This document shows, piece after piece, positions 59,245 through 64,000 of a stretch of DNA of 64,000 nt; within the stretch, counting starts at the first letter, position 1, and the number at the start of each line of letters is the position of its first letter. Under the pieces are notes generated by a model, which searched no databases, had not been told where the DNA came from, and was given only the letters and a program-made list of their open reading frames with translations. Location of the stretch: NCBI GenBank assembly GCA_023439835.1, contig JAEXUW010000004.1, forward strand, positions 21,995 to 85,994, in the 5' to 3' direction. Both the position numbers and the translations under genes were made by a program. Origin of the DNA: Bacillota bacterium. GTDB taxonomy: Bacteria; Bacillota; Clostridia; Oscillospirales; Ruminococcaceae.

Positions 59245-60588
59245 TTATTTTACCACATTGACGGACAAAATGCTATACCTTTTGAAAATTTTTATCATCT
59301 CTTCCGATACAACCTCCCCCGGTACGGCGACTGGTATTCCCGGCGGACAAGCAGTGACCGACTTTGAGCATATTCGCCCAAGAGAGTCGTCGACACAAAC
59401 CCCCTCCGACGGTGAAAGCACAGCCTCTCTCAGTGAAAGCCCCGAGCCTTCGGCACACAGGTCAATCACAGGGGGAAGCTCAAGAGCCTTATCCTTTTTC
59501 TTTATTGAGGAAAGCATTTTATACAAAGAGTATAATTCACCACTTGTATTACCGGTTGAGAGCATAAAAACAATATGCGTTTCGTCGCAGTATTCACATT
59601 CGGCTCCCATTTCCCTCAAAAGCTGTGCCGTCTGCATTCCTGTCAGTCCGAAGGGCGAAGTGAACAGCGTGAGCTTGAGAGGCTCACTTTCACAAACGCA
59701 CCAGCCGTCGTTTGAGAGCAAGCTTTTTATTTCGTCAGCGGCGGAAATTATTCCGTCTAGCTCAGAGCGAAAATCTTCAGCCAGATACTTATTACACCTG
59801 TCAAGTGAGGACATAATCAGATAAGACGGCGACGTGGAAGCGAAAAGCGACATTGCCGCCTTTGCGTTCTCAACAAAAAAGCTGTCGGCAGTCTTTGAGA
59901 TGTGAAGATACCCCCCGCCCGTTAAAACGGGGAGTGTTTTGTGTGCCGAATCGCTTGTCATATCAGCGCCGAGAGAGATTGGGTGAAGGCTTTCGCTGAG
60001 AAAATTCAGATAAGCCCCATGAGCATTATCCACAAGAAATGTCACGCCGTGCTTTTTACAGACCCTCGCTATTCCCTTAATATCCGCCATTCGCCCGAGA
60101 TAGTCAGGCGAGGTGACAAAAACCGCCGACGGCGTTCTGTCAGCCGACAAAATCGCATTTTCAATATCACTGTCAGTATATTCTCCCGAGCATATATTAC
60201 CCTGAGTATATTTTGGATAAACCCACATTACGTCACAATCCAAAAGCGCACAGGCATTCAAAAACGCACGATGAGCGTTGCGGACGGCGATAATGAGCGG
60301 GCGGTCACTACCACCCTGCTTCATTCTCACCAGAGAAAGCATAGTCTGAATTGAAAGCGTCGAGCCTTGAGTCGAATAAAGCGTTCTGGCGGTGTTAAAA
60401 AGCGATGAGGCGTTTTTTTCGCTGTCAAGTATAATGCCATTACAGTCAAACAGGCTGTCAGCCCCGGAAATTTCGGTGATGTCAAGTGAGTTAGCTTCAC
60501 AGCCCTTGCCCTTATGCCCCGGCATATGAAGTCTAAGCGTACTGCTTTTTTCATAGCTTTTTAGAAAATCGTAAATGGGGGTATTCAT
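59245..60588 (-). CDS. Orn/Lys/Arg decarboxylase family protein
   Basis: 447 residues, PLP-dependent, aminotransferase fold. RLHMPGHKGKG at the N-terminus, YSTQGSTLSIQTML, VDNAHGAYLNF, and the cofactor lysine in TSDSAHKTLPVLTGGGYLHIS, then a C-terminal domain with CPPGIPVAVPGE. It is the short form like B. subtilis YaaO, without the N-terminal wing. Substrate (lysine, arginine or ornithine) is not certain. Upstream of darA as yaaO is in Bacillus. Confidence 0.88.
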   Translation of the reverse strand: MNTPIYDFLKSYEKSSTLRLHMPGHKGKGCEANSLDITEISGADSLFDCNGIILDSEKNASSLFNTARTLYSTQGSTLSIQTMLSLVRMKQGGSDRPLIIAVRNAHRAFLNACALLDCDVMWVYPKYTQGNICSGEYTDSDIENAILSADRTPSAVFVTSPDYLGRMADIKGIARVCKKHGVTFLVDNAHGAYLNFLSESLHPISLGADMTSDSAHKTLPVLTGGGYLHISKTADSFFVENAKAAMSLFASTSPSYLIMSSLDRCNKYLAEDFRSELDGIISAADEIKSLLSNDGWCVCESEPLKLTLFTSPFGLTGMQTAQLLREMGAECEYCDETHIVFMLSTGNTSGELYSLYKMLSSIKKKDKALELPPVIDLCAEGSGLSLREAVLSPSEGVCVDDSLGRICSKSVTACPPGIPVAVPGEVVSEEMIKIFKRYSILSVNVVK

Positions 60589-60636
60589 TTTTTCGCCCTC
60601 CGATAAAAAAATTGAAGTGTTCTCTTTAAGTCGTTA

Positions 60637-60939
60637 TTAAAGGAAGTAATATTTGAGGTATTTGAAGAGATTGTGTCTTGCTCTGTTAATTGTTCGTGAA
60701 ACGGTTGAAACATTCACGCCGAACATATCGGCAATAGTCGGCATATCCGTTCCTTCATAATAGTATAGCATAAGAAACTGCTTTTGTCTTGCTGAAAGCT
60801 GTTCCTCAACGACTTTTCTGAGTGCTTTTTTCGCGAGCATTCTCACCTGTGAATTATCCTCACCCTTATCCTTGCCTGTTAAAAGGGCGAACATCTCCCT
60901 GTCGTTTTCAAGAAAGTTTGTTTTGACACGCCTTGCCAT
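60637..60939 (-). CDS. Sigma-70 region 4-like regulator
   Basis: 100 residues. QLSARQKQFLMLYYYEGTDMPTIADMFGVNVSTVSRTINRARHNLFKYL is a sigma-70 region 4 helix-turn-helix with no region 2, so it is not a full sigma factor. ATG at 60939 follows GAGGTG. It may bind promoters or resemble YlxM/DUF134-like regulators. Target unknown. Confidence 0.75.
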   Translation of the reverse strand: MARRVKTNFLENDREMFALLTGKDKGEDNSQVRMLAKKALRKVVEEQLSARQKQFLMLYYYEGTDMPTIADMFGVNVSTVSRTINRARHNLFKYLKYYFL

Positions 60940-61087
60940 TCGGCTCACCTCAATTCTGTCATAATAAGAACATTTGTTCGCATTTACTATATTAATACCT
61001 GTCCCAGAAAAAGTCAACAGGCTTTTGAGAAAATTTTCCCTTTCGCAATATTAAGGGAGTTTTTTTGGACAGCTTTGAATTTTCCTC

Positions 61088-61116
61088 TTGATTTTAAAAC
61101 AAATTGATGCTATAAT
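61088..61116 (+). promoter_or_regulatory. Promoter of the DUF896-WYL operon
   Basis: TTGATT, 17 nt, TATAAT, ending 27 nt before the DUF896 start. Confidence 0.75.
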
Positions 61117-61142
61117 TTTTCATTATATGTATGGAGGATAAC

Positions 61143-61358
61143 ATGACGCAGGAAAAAATAGACCGTATAAACGAGCTTGCCCGAAAGTCGCGAAGCTGTG
61201 AGCTTTCTAAAGAGGAGAAGGAGGAGCAGAAGATTCTCCGTGACGAATTCAGACGTGACTTTGTGGGGAATCTGACAAACCATATAGAATGTATAACCCT
61301 TGTCGATAAAGACGGCAAAAAAACACCTGTCAAGGATTTAAGAAAAGACGAAAAATGA
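61143..61358 (+). CDS. DUF896 protein (YnzC-like)
   Basis: 71 residues: MTQEKIDRINELARKSRSCELSKEEKEEQKILRDEFRRDFVGNLTNHIE matches the two-helix DUF896 family, small cytoplasmic proteins of unknown role in Firmicutes. ATG at 61143 follows GGAGGA. The WYL gene follows 9 bp later. Confidence 0.9.
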   Translation: MTQEKIDRINELARKSRSCELSKEEKEEQKILRDEFRRDFVGNLTNHIECITLVDKDGKKTPVKDLRKDEK

Positions 61359-61367
61359 GGTGAAAGT

Positions 61368-62360
61368 ATGTCAGGCTCAACTTCCCGCCAAAAGCAGAAG
61401 CTTCTTATTATGTCAAAGCTTTTTCACGAAAAAACTGACGATGAGCATTTTCTGACCGTCAGCGACATAATCGCCGAGCTGGCGCAGCTTGGCATTAAGG
61501 CGGAGAGGAAAACCGTCTATGACGATATTGACACACTTATCGAAAGCGGGCTTGACATTGTCATTGCGAAAAAATCTCACTCAAACGCATATTATTTAGG
61601 AAGCAGGCTTTTTCAAGATGAGGAGCTTCATGTTTTGGCGGATGCTGTCGCCTCATCTAAATTCCTGACTATAAAAAAATCGAATGAGCTTATAAAGAAG
61701 CTCGAGTCGCTGACAAGCTGTCACCGTCAGTGCCATTTGAGAAGAAACATATACATTTCTAATCGGGTTAAAAGCTTTGACGAGGGGATATATTACAGCA
61801 TAAGCTCTTTGAACAGTGCCATATCAGGGCGAAAGAAAATCATCTTCAAATATTCAAGCTATAATTTGCAGAAGAAAAAACAGCTTCGCAACGGCGGTGA
61901 GGATTATTTGGTCAGCCCCTATTATCTCATCTGGGAAAACGGGAACTATTATCTGGTGTGCTTTTGCCACAAGCGTGAAAAAATCTGCTATTATCGTGTT
62001 GACCGTATGCGAAAGGTCAGAGTAACCAGTGAGAAAACCCATGAGCCTTCAGAGAGTGAGGCGGACTTGGCAAAACAGCTTCGCCAGACCATTAATATGT
62101 ACGGCGGAGAAATTCAGAGCCTCACGCTAGAGATGGACAAGTCGCTCATTGATGTCATTATTGAACGCTTTGGCGAAAGAATTTTTCTTGAGGAGGCTTC
62201 CGAAAACACCTTCACCGTCAGAATTGATGTTCAGATAAGCCCGACCTTTTGGGGATGGCTTTTTCAGTTTGGCGACAAGGCGAAAATTTTATCCCCGAAA
62301 TCAGCGGTCACCGAAGCAGTGGCAGAGCTTGAGAAAATCATGTCGAAATACAAAGCGTGA
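61368..62360 (+). CDS. WYL-domain transcriptional regulator
   Basis: 330 residues: an N-terminal helix-turn-helix (LTVSDIIAELAQLGIKAERKTVYDDIDTL, near 28-57), a central WYL domain with GGEDYLVSPYYLIWENGNYYLV near 176-198 and DRMRKVRV, and a C-terminal WCX-like region. Such proteins bind DNA and respond to nucleic acid or small ligands. ATG at 61368 follows GAGGTG. No defence genes adjoin it here. Confidence 0.87.
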   Translation: MSGSTSRQKQKLLIMSKLFHEKTDDEHFLTVSDIIAELAQLGIKAERKTVYDDIDTLIESGLDIVIAKKSHSNAYYLGSRLFQDEELHVLADAVASSKFLTIKKSNELIKKLESLTSCHRQCHLRRNIYISNRVKSFDEGIYYSISSLNSAISGRKKIIFKYSSYNLQKKKQLRNGGEDYLVSPYYLIWENGNYYLVCFCHKREKICYYRVDRMRKVRVTSEKTHEPSESEADLAKQLRQTINMYGGEIQSLTLEMDKSLIDVIIERFGERIFLEEASENTFTVRIDVQISPTFWGWLFQFGDKAKILSPKSAVTEAVAELEKIMSKYKA

Positions 62361-62506
62361 AGCTTAATCAGAAAAGACATTTTTTAAATTCTTTTGAAAG
62401 TTTTATCATCAAAGTTTAATTTTTTTACGAAAACGATTGAGATGTAACCGTTTACAAACAAACTTTTCGTAAATTGTTTCGGAATAGTTAAATATTGAAA
62501 AGGCGA

Positions 62507-62534
62507 TTGACAAGTCAGAAATATAGACTATAAT
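62507..62534 (+). promoter_or_regulatory. Promoter of the MATE gene
   Basis: TTGACA, 16 nt, TATAAT, 32 nt upstream of the start. Confidence 0.75.
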
Positions 62535-62566
62535 TAGCTTAAAATATAAAACTTATGGTGGTTAAA

Positions 62567-63922
62567 ATGAACGATTTTTCTCAAGTCAAATCAAATAGAT
62601 ATCTGATGAAACTGACTATTCCTGTTTTCATCGAGATTTTTCTAGGTGTGCTCATTGGTCTTGTTGACCAGTTCATGCTAAGCGACAATAAAAACGCCTT
62701 CAACGCCATTGCACAGGCAAACCAGATAATCAATATGCTTGTCATTACCTTCAACGTGGTGGCGATGGCATCGACTATTCTGATTGCCCAATACATAGGC
62801 TCAAGAAACGTTGAAAAGGTCAAACAGCTTTATTCTTTGTCCATATTTGTAAACGTTATCTTTGGTGTAGCAATCAGTCTGATACTATTGTTTTTTAACA
62901 AGCCTATTTTCGCCATGATGGATATGCCACCTGATATTGCAGTCAATGCGACCAAGTATATTTCTATTGTCGGCGGTGCAATGTTTCTTCATGCCATAGC
63001 GCTGACCTTCTCGGCTTTTTTCAAAGCAAACGGCTTCATGAAAGAATCCATGTACGTCACATTAATCATTAACATCACAAATGTCGTGGGGAATGCCGTA
63101 CTGATTTACGGGTGGTTTGGTCTTCCAAAGCTCGGCATTGTCGGGGTTGCCATATCAAGCATAATAAGCAAGCTTGTGGGCGTATTGCTATTTATAAGTC
63201 TGTATAAAAAGCAAATCGGCGAAAAGATCGGCATTAGCCAGCTAAAGCCCTTTCCGACTGGTCCTCTTAAAAAAATCCTTGGCATTGGCGTTCCGTCGGC
63301 GGGCGAAAACCTCTCATACAGCTTTGCCATGGTCACAATTCAAACTACTATCAACAAGCTTTCAAAAAGATTTGGTGAGCATCTCATCACCGCCAGAACA
63401 ACAATAGGGCTTTTATGCTTCATGTCGTGGATATTCGCCGCATCGATTTCCTCGACGACACAGGTCATTGTCGGCTATCTTATGGGCGCCGGTGACGTTG
63501 AGGGGACGCAAAAGCGATATAAAGCCTCGCTCGGCATTGCCATGCTTTTAAGCCTTGCGGGTTCGCTTCTGCTATATTTTTTGGCGGAGCCTGTTGTTTC
63601 TATTTTCTCCTCTGACCCTGATGTCATCGCACTTTGCAAGAAGATTTTGTTCATCGATATTTTTCTTGAACAGGGCAGGGCGGTGAACATGTCAACTGTC
63701 AGGGCGCTTCAGGCGTGCGGTGACACAAAGTTCCCGATTATAGTCGGCATCATCGACGTTTGGCTGGTCGCCGCGCTCGGCGGATATATTCTCGGAAATG
63801 TTTTCGGGCTGGGGCTTGTGGGCGTATGGTGCGCCATGGCGGCGGACGAAATCATCAGAGGCGTTATCTTCACAATCCGCTGGAACGGCGGAAAATGGCG
63901 AAAAATGCGACTTGTCAGCTAA
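62567..63922 (+). CDS. MATE family efflux transporter
   Basis: 451 residues with about 12 TM helices. LTIPVFIEIFLGVLIGLVDQFMLS at the start, VVAMASTILIAQYIGSRN, and FKANGFMKESMYVTLIINITNVVGNAVLIYG are the family signatures. It exports cationic compounds in exchange for Na+ or H+; the substrate is unknown. ATG at 62567 follows TGGTGG. Complete within the window. Confidence 0.9.
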   Translation: MNDFSQVKSNRYLMKLTIPVFIEIFLGVLIGLVDQFMLSDNKNAFNAIAQANQIINMLVITFNVVAMASTILIAQYIGSRNVEKVKQLYSLSIFVNVIFGVAISLILLFFNKPIFAMMDMPPDIAVNATKYISIVGGAMFLHAIALTFSAFFKANGFMKESMYVTLIINITNVVGNAVLIYGWFGLPKLGIVGVAISSIISKLVGVLLFISLYKKQIGEKIGISQLKPFPTGPLKKILGIGVPSAGENLSYSFAMVTIQTTINKLSKRFGEHLITARTTIGLLCFMSWIFAASISSTTQVIVGYLMGAGDVEGTQKRYKASLGIAMLLSLAGSLLLYFLAEPVVSIFSSDPDVIALCKKILFIDIFLEQGRAVNMSTVRALQACGDTKFPIIVGIIDVWLVAALGGYILGNVFGLGLVGVWCAMAADEIIRGVIFTIRWNGGKWRKMRLVS

Positions 63923-64000
63923 AAATTGAAACTGCGTGAATACAGCTCAGCCCCGCCGCCCGTCAGGGGGGCGGCACCCCCAAGAGCCGCCGCGCCGAAC
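63923..64000. other. GC-rich sequence at the window end
   Basis: A sharp rise in GC with a GCCGCC/GGCGGC inverted repeat near 63957-63977 just after the MATE gene. It could be a terminator without a T-run or the start of a repeat element that continues outside. No gene seen. Confidence 0.35.

Noticed and set aside
59168..59824. 218-codon + strand ORF in the decarboxylase gene
   Set aside because: Antisense to a well-conserved decarboxylase and rich in Ser/Pro as expected of a shadow frame.

Overview
The window looks like a chromosome segment of a low-GC, spore-forming Firmicute of the Clostridia, probably a gut or rumen Ruminococcaceae/Oscillospirales member. The reasons are spore genes (SpoIIM family, CwlJ-like hydrolase beside a GerQ-like coat protein, RicT), a T-box leader, a THF riboswitch in front of an ECF folate transporter, an rpsO-pnp pair, and strong GGAGG ribosome binding sites. 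The genus is inference; no rRNA is present.

Left flank (1-20217): the tail of an EAL protein; a membrane sensor with a degenerate GGDEF domain; an SDR; DUF624, SpoIIM and proC genes; folT under a THF riboswitch; pfkA; a PASTA pseudokinase; a TIM-barrel isomerase; an acyl-CoA ligase behind a T-box whose specifier reads as leucine; a lipid glycosyltransferase with cardiolipin synthase; the gerQ/cwlJ-like pair; rpsO-pnp; and tRNA-Ser(GGA).

Prophage (20194-45869): a siphovirus prophage of about 25.7 kb sits in the 3' end of tRNA-Ser. A perfect 24-bp direct repeat marks its two ends. Order: integrase remnant, voltage-sensor gene, ImmA remnant, ATPase/SSB chimera, CHC2 primase, DUF927 ATPase, iteron-like origin, helicase remnant, DUF1492 regulator, DNA methyltransferase, a two-gene membrane cassette with its own promoter and terminator, terminase, SPP1-like portal, a minor capsid protein with a C-terminal HExxH domain, scaffold, capsid, connectors, tail tube, frameshifting tail chaperone, tape measure, Dit, tail-associated protein, fibre, lysis genes. 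It is decaying: integrase, ImmA, ATPase/SSB and helicase are deletion remnants, the tape measure has a one-base frameshift, and the endolysin has one in-frame TGA.

Right flank (45870-64000): a DUF1905 gene pair; four tandem lipoproteins sharing nearly the same signal peptide but with different ectodomains; DUF4870 and three zinc-ribbon genes; two copies of a 182-bp intergenic repeat followed by palindromic and 46-bp tandem repeats; an SPFH protein; a ricT-holB-darA-decarboxylase cluster; a sigma-region-4-like regulator; DUF896, WYL and MATE genes.

The best candidates for something new are the HExxH domain on the prophage head protein with its zinc-ribbon partner, the two-gene membrane moron, the leucine-type T-box on an acyl-CoA ligase, and the duplicated 182-bp element.
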